From positions 75,767,349 through 75,831,348 of the forward strand of contig CM075851.1 of the NCBI GenBank assembly GCA_037975125.1: DNA of 64,000 bases. Direction: 5' to 3'. Origin of the DNA: Latrodectus hesperus (taxonomy: Eukaryota; Arthropoda; Arachnida; Araneae; Theridiidae). Shown here in pieces: positions 11,693 to 20,235 of this stretch (position 1 is its first letter; every line of letters starts with the position of its first letter). The position numbers and the translations under genes were made by a program. The notes beneath the pieces were generated by a model. The model did no database searches. It had not been told where the DNA came from and worked only from the letters and a program-made list of their open reading frames with translations.

Positions 11693-12241
11693 TTACATTA
11701 GAACGTTAAATGTCTCGAAAACCAATTCCAAATATTTCCGTACAAATTTTCCCATGTTTTCATCTAATCCACAAACTTGACACCTTTCTTTCAATTCTTC
11801 CGACTTGTTGTGATGTCGTTCTTTATCCATTTCTTCTTTTGATATTCTGTCGGACATTTGAGATTTCTGTACTGTTTTTAATTCTGGTTGTTGTGCCATT
11901 TGGAAAATCAATTGAGCGATTGGTTCACCTTGTTTAAATCTAGCTTCGCTTGCACCAAAATTTCTCAACATTACTTTAATAGTTCCTCGATAATCTGGAT
12001 CGATGACACCAGCCAAAGTCATTACATTGTCGTTCATTACGATTCCTGACTTGCTTTCGATTTTACCATACAGTGTAAATTGCGAACAAGTGCCGAGTTC
12101 AATGGCGACACCAGTGTCCACCAGCACAGTTGTATTTGCTGGCACGATAACCTCTTCTGGTGTGAAAAGATCGTATCCTATGGACGAATTCACCAGTCGT
12201 TGTGGAACCTTAGCGTTTTGATGACACAACTTGACCAACAT
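11693..12241 (-). CDS. dut: dUTPase (dUTP diphosphatase), motif 5 absent
   Basis: Trimeric-type dUTPase, which converts dUTP to dUMP and keeps uracil out of viral DNA. Motifs 1-4 are visible: IGYDLFTPEE at 21-30, IESKSG at 61-66, the uracil-binding hairpin AGVIDPDYRGTIKV at 77-90, and RFKQGEPIAQLIF at 101-113. The Gly-rich motif 5 that normally closes over the phosphates is missing. In its place is a charged tail with a CQVC pair near residue 155. The ATG is preceded by AATAAAGG and lies 8 bp after the innexin gene's stop, so the two are probably co-transcribed. Activity is uncertain without motif 5. Confidence 0.93.
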   Translation of the reverse strand: MLVKLCHQNAKVPQRLVNSSIGYDLFTPEEVIVPANTTVLVDTGVAIELGTCSQFTLYGKIESKSGIVMNDNVMTLAGVIDPDYRGTIKVMLRNFGASEARFKQGEPIAQLIFQMAQQPELKTVQKSQMSDRISKEEMDKERHHNKSEELKERCQVCGLDENMGKFVRKYLELVFETFNVLM

Positions 12242-12249
12242 CCTTTATT

Positions 12250-13122
12250 TTACACATCTTTCAAATCACATTTGTATTCGACTAGATTCCGCCAGTTCTG
12301 TTCGATCGCTTGTTTCGATTCCCACGTCTTGGCAGCTTGTCTAGCAACGCCCAGGCTCCACCAATAATTTATCCAAGTTCTTCCAAATCGAACAATTAGT
12401 AAGACACGATACACGAAAAACACGACGTGCAAAATGATGAGCACGAGTACAATGGCATAAAGAGCTACGAAAACTTTCTTGTAAACACTATTCAATGGTA
12501 ATAGACACACAAACTTGCCAGTGGTCTTATCTCCACCGGACATGTAATCGAAAAAACAAGATCCAGTCTCAGGAAAAGCTTTTGAAATGGCATTCCATCC
12601 GTATTTCGATAAAATTCGATTAAAGAATAAATCCATTAGAATTATGTTCATAATTAAGTGAACAGCGTAATAACATTCGAGAGCCCATGTTTTCCAAAAC
12701 AAGTAATGTCCTTTGGAAGCTTGCACTACTTTCAAGACTCGATCAACGTCTTTGTCTGTCAGTTCTTCAAGATACCAGCCAAAGAGTCGTGTCCAAATTC
12801 TATACGGAATGTAAAAGCTGATGGCTAACAACAATAGCGAAATGGAAATCCATTGATAATAATCATGGTACAAAATCTCTTTACCTTGGTTATTATTCAT
12901 TGTCATGGTTCCATTGAGAAAGCATTGAATCTCTATGTATCTGTCAGAAATTCCAGCTTTCATGGAATGACAAATAATATTTTCTCCAAAAAATTGTCGA
13001 GCAACACTGAGTCCAAAACAAAAGAGTAACACATTTCTCACGTGAATTTGATGAACATCAACGAGCAAACTATGGCGAACTTTGCTTCCCTTGAATTTGA
13101 TTAGCTGGACAAGTGGCAACAT
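12250..13122 (-). CDS. Innexin-like gap-junction protein (viral innexin), 290 aa
   Basis: Innexins form the gap junctions and hemichannels of invertebrates, and virus-borne copies (vinnexins) are known from ichnoviruses. Four membrane segments are visible (about 28-45, 90-108, 148-168, 216-240). The family signature YYQW is at 88-91 at the start of the second segment, and CLLPLN at 206-211 precedes the fourth. Each extracellular loop has exactly two Cys (51 and 67; 189 and 206), as the family requires for docking. It is shorter than most innexins (about 350-400 aa), mainly in the C-terminal tail. No introns. ATAAAGG sits directly before the ATG, and the dUTPase gene follows after 8 bp. Likely acquired from an arthropod host. 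Confidence 0.9.
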   Translation of the reverse strand: MLPLVQLIKFKGSKVRHSLLVDVHQIHVRNVLLFCFGLSVARQFFGENIICHSMKAGISDRYIEIQCFLNGTMTMNNNQGKEILYHDYYQWISISLLLLAISFYIPYRIWTRLFGWYLEELTDKDVDRVLKVVQASKGHYLFWKTWALECYYAVHLIMNIILMDLFFNRILSKYGWNAISKAFPETGSCFFDYMSGGDKTTGKFVCLLPLNSVYKKVFVALYAIVLVLIILHVVFFVYRVLLIVRFGRTWINYWWSLGVARQAAKTWESKQAIEQNWRNLVEYKCDLKDV

Positions 13123-13254
13123 CCTTTATCTTTGGAGACAATTCTTCTGAAATGTTCTTTATCTGAAACAGAATTTATAGTCAAGTTTGCGCTCTAATTA
13201 TTTTTCAGGACATGCGCAAAGTGTCTAATGCAATTGCGCATGCGTCGATTAGCA

Positions 13255-13262
13255 TATATAAG
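13255..13262 (+). promoter_or_regulatory. TATA box of the RING gene
   Basis: TATATAAG 36 bp before the ATG at 13,298, in the 175-bp region between the divergent innexin and RING genes. TGCGCA repeats lie just upstream (about 13,213 and 13,235). Confidence 0.6.
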
Positions 13263-13297
13263 TCAGCACGTTTCTCCGCCAGAATCATTCTGCCAAA

Positions 13298-13792
13298 ATG
13301 CCTTACGATCAACGTATTATTGAGCTTTTGAATGAAATTATCGAGCGTCAAACTGTAATTGACGAAAATCGGAATGAAATTTTTAGAAGTTTAAGTATTA
13401 TTCAAATTATGATTGCCACTCATAATTCAACTAGACGTCCAAGACTTCGACGCTTGAATACGCAAAGACAGACTAGGCGCCGTAGAACTAGATCGCATCT
13501 GTCTCCAGATCAACAGCAAAATTCTCCAGTGGAAAATGAGGACGTCACTGCAGGAAGGTCATATTTAACACCATTTGAAATTGAAATGTGTCTGGAAACG
13601 ACCTTTTATTATCAAGCAATGGAACCAATCAATGATTCGTGTCCAATTTGTTTATTGGATTTTGAAAGAATGGAAGACGTCAAACATTTGCAAAACTGTC
13701 AGCATCTGTTTCATGATCGTTGTATACGGGAATGGTTGAATATCAACCGGAATTGTCCAGTTTGTAGAGAACCAGCTACGAGGAATCAATAA
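13298..13792 (+). CDS. RING-H2 zinc finger protein, probable E3 ubiquitin ligase, 164 aa
   Basis: The C-terminal RING has the full C3H2C3 set: C115, C118, C134, H136, H139, C142, C153, C156, with the CPICL start and the WL.....CPVC end typical of RING-H2 ligases. Residues 1-45 look helical, and 46-67 are Arg-rich, suggesting nucleic-acid or nuclear targeting. Large DNA viruses of arthropods often carry such genes to redirect host ubiquitination. The gene has its own TATA box and faces a convergent gene across a hairpin. Confidence 0.93.
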   Translation: MPYDQRIIELLNEIIERQTVIDENRNEIFRSLSIIQIMIATHNSTRRPRLRRLNTQRQTRRRRTRSHLSPDQQQNSPVENEDVTAGRSYLTPFEIEMCLETTFYYQAMEPINDSCPICLLDFERMEDVKHLQNCQHLFHDRCIREWLNINRNCPVCREPATRNQ

Positions 13793-13851
13793 GTTCGAAA
13801 CAAGATGGTTTTTTCTTCTTTTTTAGACCATTTAGAAAAAAGAGGGTAAAG

Positions 13852-13873
13852 AAATGGCGAAATTTCGCCATTT
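13852..13873. terminator. Perfect 22-bp palindrome between convergent genes
   Basis: An 11-bp arm (AAATGGCGAAA) is followed at once by its complement and then a T run on the plus strand. It sits in the 117-bp gap between the ends of the RING gene and the minus-strand 137-aa gene, so it can serve both strands. Confidence 0.6.
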
Positions 13874-13909
13874 TTTTACGACGGAATATTTGCCAACCTT
13901 GAATTCTAT

Positions 13910-14323
13910 TCATTTCGAACATCCACTGCATGGTTCCATGGAATTTAAAGGTTCGTCCACTATACGACTGTACAAACGACAAGAGTTACAATCATGCCAT
14001 TTGTTACCACCATACAATTTGACTTGGTTTCTTACACTTCGAACGAAAAGCTTTGATGGATTCAAAATGTAAGAATGACATTTACACGTATCTGGACCTT
14101 CTTTGTTTCCGTACGAAAATGGACATGTACTGAGATGATATTCGCCAGGATAAACTTGAACCAGTTTGATTTTAACATTTGGTGAGTGTTGAGACACCGT
14201 TTGTGCAATGATTTGGAATCTTGAAATCTTCGAAAGAAACGTGAGCCGATCGATTTGATCTTCATTCAACAATTCTTGTTCTAAAGAATCGAGCAAATCA
14301 TCAACATGATTTGTGGCACCCAT
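13910..14323 (-). CDS. Cys/His-rich 137-aa protein, unrecognised
   Basis: ATG-started intact frame. The first 50 residues are acidic and helical. The second half has several Cys and His (for example CKCH, HDCNSC and a final CSGC), which may bind zinc, but the spacing fits no finger I know. It lies 82 bp downstream of the polymerase-subunit gene on the same strand and ends at the shared palindrome. Confidence 0.75.
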   Translation of the reverse strand: MGATNHVDDLLDSLEQELLNEDQIDRLTFLSKISRFQIIAQTVSQHSPNVKIKLVQVYPGEYHLSTCPFSYGNKEGPDTCKCHSYILNPSKLFVRSVRNQVKLYGGNKWHDCNSCRLYSRIVDEPLNSMEPCSGCSK

Positions 14324-14405
14324 TCTTCTTGTTTATTGACAAGAAAAGCTCGTTCGAAGGAAGACAAGAGAAGAACGTAACGTCCTAATAAAACGTCTTC
14401 TCAGT

Positions 14406-15956
14406 TCACATTTTATTCATCACAAACTTTTCAACCAAATGTTTAAACGACTCTTCCGACATCAAGTCTGTGTGATGCAAAACGTGTAACACGTCTTTTT
14501 CCACAACCAAGTCTCCATCAATTAGACGACCGAGATAGTCCACGTGTAAACCTTGTAAATTGTACACGCTTTTCGAATATCCATATCCAGGTTCCCAAAT
14601 TTTTCCAGTCTTTTTCAAAGCTTCATTGGCCGTGATGGCGTGTGCTACAAACTCGATTGGATTCAAGCCTTTCCAAAAACTACTGGCCACGTCTATTCCG
14701 CTTTGCCAACCAACTCGTGCAAACATTTGGTACAAATGTTCAATGGATCCTTTCGCTCCCGAAATGACTTGAGTGATCAAGCATTCTTCTTGTTTCTCAA
14801 GAGCGACACGTTCAAATTGTTCCGGTTCTATCTCGGACAAGCGAATCATTTCTTTTAACGTGAGAGCAAAACATCTTTTCGTTTGAAACGCATCAAGATA
14901 AAAAGTTCTCAATCGATCAAAACAACGGAACGATTCTTCGGATCCGTACAAATCATAAATGACGCGCATGGTCTTGGTTAAATCTCGACATTTGTACGGC
15001 AAGAAATCGATCTCATCATAAAACAAGGAGAATGCTGCCAACATGTCTTGACTCGGTGATAGTTTGATTCCCATGACAAAACAACCCATTTGCATCTGTG
15101 GATTCAGAAGCGTAGCACATTCCGCTTGTGATTGAACGTTGGGCACCATGTACACGTTACACTCGTCTCCATCGAAATCAGCGTTCATGGCTTGAACGAT
15201 TTCCAGTGGAATACCAAAGCAATCGTGCGACCATGCTTGAACTCGAAGACCAACAAAATTTCCTGGTTGTAAAGATGGCATACGGTTCAAAATAATCCAT
15301 TTGTCATTCAGTCCGAACATTTTCACAAAACGATCTGGAATTTTGATCTCGTTTGGACGTAAACTTGCATCGGGTACGATCATTCCTCTCATGGATAACG
15401 TGCATCTTTTTCCAAAAGCGACTTGTCTGATCAACGTAGCTTTACCACAAGATCTTCGTTGCAAGCTTCCATAATTTAAAGGCGCTTCTTGAATTTGCTT
15501 GTAGAACAAATCCACTTTACTGGTCGGCAAAATATTACTTGTTCGACTTGTCACTGGAAGACGACTGACAAATTTCATGACTTTCTCGTAAACGAGTGTT
15601 GAAGCCACTTGCCAATAAATTGGATCCGGAACAATCAAAAATTCTTGGTTTGATTCGATTTTAGCGTTCTTCATCATACGTTTCAACTGAGGCAAGACAA
15701 ATTCGAAATCTGGTGTCGGAATGGCAATTGACTGGACTGAATAATTGGTTGTTCGACCATCGTAATAAAATGAATCACAGCACGTTGTCCAAGCCGCTTC
15801 TGTAAATTCAAGATTTTTGTGACAATTCAAACATTTGGTTGCAAACTCGTGTCGTTTTCTCCAAGCTTTCAAAATAGCAATGAATTCGGATGGTTTCTTT
15901 TTTAATGGATACGATTCCAATTGCAAAAGAGACAAGGAATACTTTTCAACAGCCAT
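14406..15956 (-). CDS. Compact DNA-directed RNA polymerase largest-subunit (beta'/Rpb1) homologue, 516 aa
   Basis: The catalytic loop NADFDGDE at 258-265 carries the three Asp that bind the active-site magnesium. It is preceded by NRMPSLQPGNFVG (224-236) and RGMIVPDASLR (190-200), and followed by the SGAKGS block at 399-404. These are landmarks of the double-psi barrel and funnel of the largest subunit. Cys pairs at 42/45 and 59/60 may bind zinc. At about 500 aa it is a third of Rpb1 but about the length of LEF-9, the compact equivalent in baculovirus-like viruses. The motif is spelled as in cellular enzymes. No second-subunit homologue is in the window. The start codon overlaps that of the divergent repeat-protein gene. 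Confidence 0.9.
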   Translation of the reverse strand: MAVEKYSLSLLQLESYPLKKKPSEFIAILKAWRKRHEFATKCLNCHKNLEFTEAAWTTCCDSFYYDGRTTNYSVQSIAIPTPDFEFVLPQLKRMMKNAKIESNQEFLIVPDPIYWQVASTLVYEKVMKFVSRLPVTSRTSNILPTSKVDLFYKQIQEAPLNYGSLQRRSCGKATLIRQVAFGKRCTLSMRGMIVPDASLRPNEIKIPDRFVKMFGLNDKWIILNRMPSLQPGNFVGLRVQAWSHDCFGIPLEIVQAMNADFDGDECNVYMVPNVQSQAECATLLNPQMQMGCFVMGIKLSPSQDMLAAFSLFYDEIDFLPYKCRDLTKTMRVIYDLYGSEESFRCFDRLRTFYLDAFQTKRCFALTLKEMIRLSEIEPEQFERVALEKQEECLITQVISGAKGSIEHLYQMFARVGWQSGIDVASSFWKGLNPIEFVAHAITANEALKKTGKIWEPGYGYSKSVYNLQGLHVDYLGRLIDGDLVVEKDVLHVLHHTDLMSEESFKHLVEKFVMNKM

Positions 15957-16479
15957 GCTTTATCCTAAAACGCGTCGTGGTGATGAGTACTATCCAGGTA
16001 GAGGCTTTTCTCGTAATCCTTTGACCAAGGATCAAGTGTACGCCCGTGATCGTCGAGGAAATCAAAGGTATCCAAAACGTAAGGACAAGATCTTTGCACG
16101 CGACAGATTCAATCGAATGTACTATGCCAAAGACTATCGAGGTGATCAGTATTATCCAGTTATAGGAAAAAGATCGATCTTGATCTTTGATCCAGAAATG
16201 AAATTAGCCGTTTATGCTGATGGAAGAGAAAGGTATCCAGTTGATGACAAAGGCAATGAATATTACTTGAAAAAAGACGGTCGTCCGTTGTTGTTGAAGA
16301 ATAAACTAGGAGAAACGTACTGGGCAAGAACGAGAAGAGGTTTCGAATTAATTCCGAAAGAATACAGCTGGGAAGACGGAATCTTTATAAAAGATTCTGT
16401 TGGTAACGAAGTATTGATCCGTGGGTTGAGTCCAATCTGTACGCTCTTGTGCAAATGTATCAATCTGTTCTCAAACTAA
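15955..16479 (+). CDS. Tyr/Asp/Gly repeat protein, 174 aa
   Basis: An in-frame extension upstream is possible, but the ATG at 15,955 shares CATG with the polymerase-subunit start and leaves the opposing gene intact, so I choose it. The protein consists of imperfect repeats of about 12-20 residues built on a Y-A-R/K-D-x-x-G-x-x-Y-P theme (YARDRRGNQRYP, YAKDYRGDQYYP, YADGRERYP). The ends are basic and the last 15 residues hydrophobic with Cys. It may be a structural or surface-binding beta-repeat protein. No enzymatic motif. The pattern is unusual, and I cannot assign a known domain. Confidence 0.8.
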   Translation: MLYPKTRRGDEYYPGRGFSRNPLTKDQVYARDRRGNQRYPKRKDKIFARDRFNRMYYAKDYRGDQYYPVIGKRSILIFDPEMKLAVYADGRERYPVDDKGNEYYLKKDGRPLLLKNKLGETYWARTRRGFELIPKEYSWEDGIFIKDSVGNEVLIRGLSPICTLLCKCINLFSN

Positions 16480-16611
16480 GAATGACGTTGCTTCACTAAA
16501 ACTGTAGAATTTATATGGGACAAATGTAAAAAGAATTAAAGAAATAAAATAAAAAAATTATAATTTATATTATTGTATTTTATTTATTTTATTTTATTTT
16601 ATTATTCTTCT
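16480..16611. terminator. AT-rich gap between convergent genes
   Basis: Contains AATAAA-type sequences on both strands (AAATAAAATAAA and its complement), suitable as poly(A) signals for the repeat-protein gene and the minus-strand 169-aa gene. Confidence 0.45.
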
Positions 16612-17121
16612 TTAACAATTTGTACTCAATGATAAATATTGGTGATATCGATTGCCTTGCATCAAATAATCTATCGTTATCCAATTCCATCGACAATTCA
16701 CTATCAATGCGTAAAAATACAACAAATACAAACATACGGCATCAAACTCAATGGTATTTGGCTTCGCCAGCTGTCCTGCAATGGTTCGTACTAATGACAT
16801 CACTTGAATTTTGTCTCTCACCAAAGAAAAATTCTCGTAGTCAAAGTACACAACATTGTTCCATGCGCTTTTCTCTCTTGCAATCAAGAACAAGGTTCCG
16901 TATTCGTTCGCATGGTCATGAACGTGTTTGACGTGTCCGTATGCTTCTTTTCGAAAATCAGTAACTAGTCGAGGAGTCACATCATTAAATCCTTTGAAAG
17001 CCAAACTGGGAACTTGATATTCTTGAAGTTTTCGTCCGTTTTGCTGGATCGTGAACTGAATGAGTCTATCGATTGGATGAACCACTCGTTTCAACACTTG
17101 AAGATCGTAGTACTTGTTCAT
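16612..17121 (-). CDS. Unrecognised 169-aa protein
   Basis: ATG-started frame, preceded by CTAAAGG directly at the ATG and only 3 bp after the stop of the primase-helicase gene, so it is probably co-transcribed with it. Residues about 1-110 look globular. Residues about 125-142 are hydrophobic (VCLYLLYFYALIVNC) and could be a membrane segment. The family is not recognised. A role in replication is only suggested by its neighbour. Confidence 0.75.
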   Translation of the reverse strand: MNKYYDLQVLKRVVHPIDRLIQFTIQQNGRKLQEYQVPSLAFKGFNDVTPRLVTDFRKEAYGHVKHVHDHANEYGTLFLIAREKSAWNNVVYFDYENFSLVRDKIQVMSLVRTIAGQLAKPNTIEFDAVCLYLLYFYALIVNCRWNWITIDYLMQGNRYHQYLSLSTNC

Positions 17122-17124
17122 CCT

Positions 17125-20100
17125 TTAGTTATCGTACGTCTTTTTCAAATTCTTAATCACAATGTCTTCGTAATAAACAGTAGCCGATTCATTTGCCTTG
17201 TGTTTTTTCTTTGGTGGCTCTGGCACATCATCCTGTCGATCATCATCTTCTGTCACGAGCAAAGCGTTGTTCTTTATTTCCAACGGCTGATGCTGTTCTT
17301 GCAACATGCTAGTATAATTGAAAGACCCCAACTGAACATCCGTTTTTCGATTCTCACCAAATTCCTTTTCGAATTTAATCTTGAGTTCAGTCTCCGAAGT
17401 TGATGAATTCTTAGTCGTGTTCAAAAATTGTCGTATCGCGGACTCAAGATCCGTCATGGTCGTCATGCCACCTGGCACTCGTTGGACATCCATGTGCATC
17501 TTGAACAAATTGTACACGTCCGTATTGATTAAATAATCTTGCGTGTATTCGACCACAACTTCTGGCTCGTCTCGATAATGCAACAGTCCGTCTTTTATTG
17601 ACATGTTCTTTTTCAAATGATAGTACAACATGAAGAAACATCCAATGTAAGATAATTCTACCACGTATTCGTCTTTCGGATACAGGCATTGCATTACTTG
17701 TTCAGAAGTTTTAGCTGGAGCTTTCTCGACAAACGTTGAATTGAAAGGAAGAGCAACAACACGTTCTCGAAAAGCATGAGTGGTCGTAACTTCCGGCGAA
17801 TTGTTGGTTGTCGCAAACACTTTGGCCGTCGGAATGGCGCTCTGACTGACATCGTACAATGAACGAAACGATACTCTAGACAAACCAGTGATTTGTTTGA
17901 CACGGTTTTCGCTCAATTTGCCTTCTAGTTCTTCCATGGCTACAATCCGACAAGAGAATAAAGTCAATGCTAAATCTGGTGTCGGATTGCTGCTGCCACC
18001 TTTGGATACTTTCAAATTATCCGATTGAATACTGACATAATAACGGCCAAACACGCGTCCGATGATTTCAAACAACATGCTCTTACCATTACTCGTTTCA
18101 CCCTTACAAACGAAAAATTTTCGTTTGTAATTAGTGGCAATCATCGTACTAGCCAACACGTCCATTAAATATAAGAGAAATTCGTATTCGAACGAAACGT
18201 ATTTGCAAAAATGAATGTAGAAATGCAACATGGATTGTGCGTACGGATAATCGAGAATATCAGACGACAATTCTTCAGTAATGATTTCACGAGCCGTGTC
18301 GTACAAATCGTCTGTCTTGTCCAACAAGAGTTCTTTCAGGTAACGGTTAAAAAATTGTTTGGTCATTAAATACGAGTAAAATTTACACAACGGAGAATTT
18401 TCTTTCATGTACTCTACCATGTCGTTCCTCGGAATTCGAACATCGAATTTACGATAAGACATGTAAAATTCTGGAACCGTTCCTCCCACATGACCAGTCA
18501 TTAAATCGAGCAAAGATCCGTTTTCCATTCTCAGGAACCATTTGTGTCGATCCATGACTATACTTTTGATTTCCATGACAGAATCACTGGCTAAGCTGGC
18601 CACGACGCTCGACACATTAAATTTTTCCACGAGATCCGAATCTGGTCCACCGAGTCCACCTTTTCCCCAATATTCGATCAAGAACGACTTGATGGCGAAC
18701 CAAAGATTTTGAATGTGGTCGGCTTTTTCTTTATCAGAAGTCATTTCTTGCCATGATTCAGTCAACGCGTTCCACACGTACGAACTCGCTTTCTTCAGTG
18801 TATTGGTTTGCTTGAGCACTTTAATCGGAAAATGTCTTTCTTGAATTTTGCGAACCAGTTGAACCATTTGTGGAATTGTAGTCACGCTCATGATAGCATT
18901 TTTCGATTCCTTGACGACAATTTCCAACTTGTGGCGAAAATCTTTGGGTTCCGGGTACAAATTATTACCGCAGTAAAAAATGGTGTTGATGGTCAAGTCC
19001 GTGATCGTTTCCTTGACGAATTCATCATTAAGATTTTCTAATCTCTCCAGTAACGGTACAAACTCTTCGTCTAAAAATGCTTTCAAGTAATTAACAAGCA
19101 ATATAATTTTAATATCCAAATGTTTGATCAAAGCATAAAATACGGGCAGAAAATAATATCCGTGATTGTACTGCATGATCGTTTTCAAAGGATTTGTCTC
19201 TTGAATGAAATTCGTATTGTCCAGTCGTAAGAGATGGTTGATCTTGGCAAAAATCGGATGTTCATCAAAAGAATTTTGCGATCGTGATGATCGTTCGTAC
19301 CACGTCTTGAGACCTTGATTATTCGTTTCGACGTTTTCGATGGCCAGCGTGCTGAATCGAAAATAGTAGAACGTCTTGAGAAAATGTTGTCCATTGAACG
19401 AAAGTTTTTTTCCTTTGATAACATAACCTTTCTTTTGTTCTTCAAACGCCATCGTGAATGTGGCCACGTCTTCGTGTTCGTCTGATGAGTTTGGTGAATT
19501 GGTAATACTGGTTGGATAACTACAACGCCAAACAGGTTGGAAAACGATCACAACAGGCATCATGAGCAATGCCAAAGTAGACGTGGGATTGCTGTTCAGA
19601 AACAACATCTTGCGAAACAATGAATTGCTGTTGAACTTGAGCCGATGAAATTTTTTTCTTAGAATCTCCACTTGACTTTTCCAATTTCCAGGACAAGTTA
19701 TTCTGTAGCTATTGCATTCGTCAACGTAACCAAAATATTGAGGCGTATACGGATCTTCTGATTCCTTGCCAGCCATAGCCAACATGAAATTAGTCACAAT
19801 GTCTAGATGAAAACCTTTTAAATGCAAGGAAGCTTGAATTCTTTGACAAAGCAAAACGTAATCATCGTACGCGATCAGAAACTCGGGAAGATGAACGTGA
19901 ATGCCTTGACTATTTTTTCTGGTTGTAATCAAGTACGTAAAATGTGGAACACTTGGTAACAAAAGAATTTTTAACATTGTTTCAATCTCTTCGTAATATT
20001 TTTCAGGACGATTAGATCCTTTGCAATCGAAATCAAAGACAATAGCGTGACACGGTGTAGATGCAAGATCCATGGCCAACTGTGGTTTTTTCGAATAACT

Positions 20101-20235
20101 AATCCAAATGTTGGAGAATTTTTGAAAGTCTTGTTTGGCTACTTGGTAAAGACCACCTTTCAAACTGCAAAGAATGTACGCATCTTCTGCTGGAGCTTCA
20201 TCAACTGAATTGATTTTCTTGGCAATGAAGGACAT
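17125..20235 (-). CDS. Archaeo-eukaryotic primase - superfamily 3 helicase fusion (D5-like), 1036 aa
   Basis: Replicative primase-helicase. N-terminal primase: catalytic hDhD motif VFDFDCK with D68/D70, the IHVHLP motif at 112-117 and an hD motif near 144. C-terminal SF3 helicase: Walker A GETSNGKS at 712-719, Walker B RIVAMEELE with E768/E769, sensor-type motif C AKVFATTNN at 804-812, and Arg finger FRERV at about 822. The order and spacing match poxvirus D5 and its relatives in large DNA viruses and virus-like transposons. The frame runs 54 bp further upstream to a TTG, but the first ATG is at 20,235. The C-terminal 60 residues include a basic PPKKKHK nuclear-localisation-like stretch. Intact over 3.1 kb. 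Confidence 0.93.
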   Translation of the reverse strand: MSFIAKKINSVDEAPAEDAYILCSLKGGLYQVAKQDFQKFSNIWISYSKKPQLAMDLASTPCHAIVFDFDCKGSNRPEKYYEEIETMLKILLLPSVPHFTYLITTRKNSQGIHVHLPEFLIAYDDYVLLCQRIQASLHLKGFHLDIVTNFMLAMAGKESEDPYTPQYFGYVDECNSYRITCPGNWKSQVEILRKKFHRLKFNSNSLFRKMLFLNSNPTSTLALLMMPVVIVFQPVWRCSYPTSITNSPNSSDEHEDVATFTMAFEEQKKGYVIKGKKLSFNGQHFLKTFYYFRFSTLAIENVETNNQGLKTWYERSSRSQNSFDEHPIFAKINHLLRLDNTNFIQETNPLKTIMQYNHGYYFLPVFYALIKHLDIKIILLVNYLKAFLDEEFVPLLERLENLNDEFVKETITDLTINTIFYCGNNLYPEPKDFRHKLEIVVKESKNAIMSVTTIPQMVQLVRKIQERHFPIKVLKQTNTLKKASSYVWNALTESWQEMTSDKEKADHIQNLWFAIKSFLIEYWGKGGLGGPDSDLVEKFNVSSVVASLASDSVMEIKSIVMDRHKWFLRMENGSLLDLMTGHVGGTVPEFYMSYRKFDVRIPRNDMVEYMKENSPLCKFYSYLMTKQFFNRYLKELLLDKTDDLYDTAREIITEELSSDILDYPYAQSMLHFYIHFCKYVSFEYEFLLYLMDVLASTMIATNYKRKFFVCKGETSNGKSMLFEIIGRVFGRYYVSIQSDNLKVSKGGSSNPTPDLALTLFSCRIVAMEELEGKLSENRVKQITGLSRVSFRSLYDVSQSAIPTAKVFATTNNSPEVTTTHAFRERVVALPFNSTFVEKAPAKTSEQVMQCLYPKDEYVVELSYIGCFFMLYYHLKKNMSIKDGLLHYRDEPEVVVEYTQDYLINTDVYNLFKMHMDVQRVPGGMTTMTDLESAIRQFLNTTKNSSTSETELKIKFEKEFGENRKTDVQLGSFNYTSMLQEQHQPLEIKNNALLVTEDDDRQDDVPEPPKKKHKANESATVYYEDIVIKNLKKTYDN

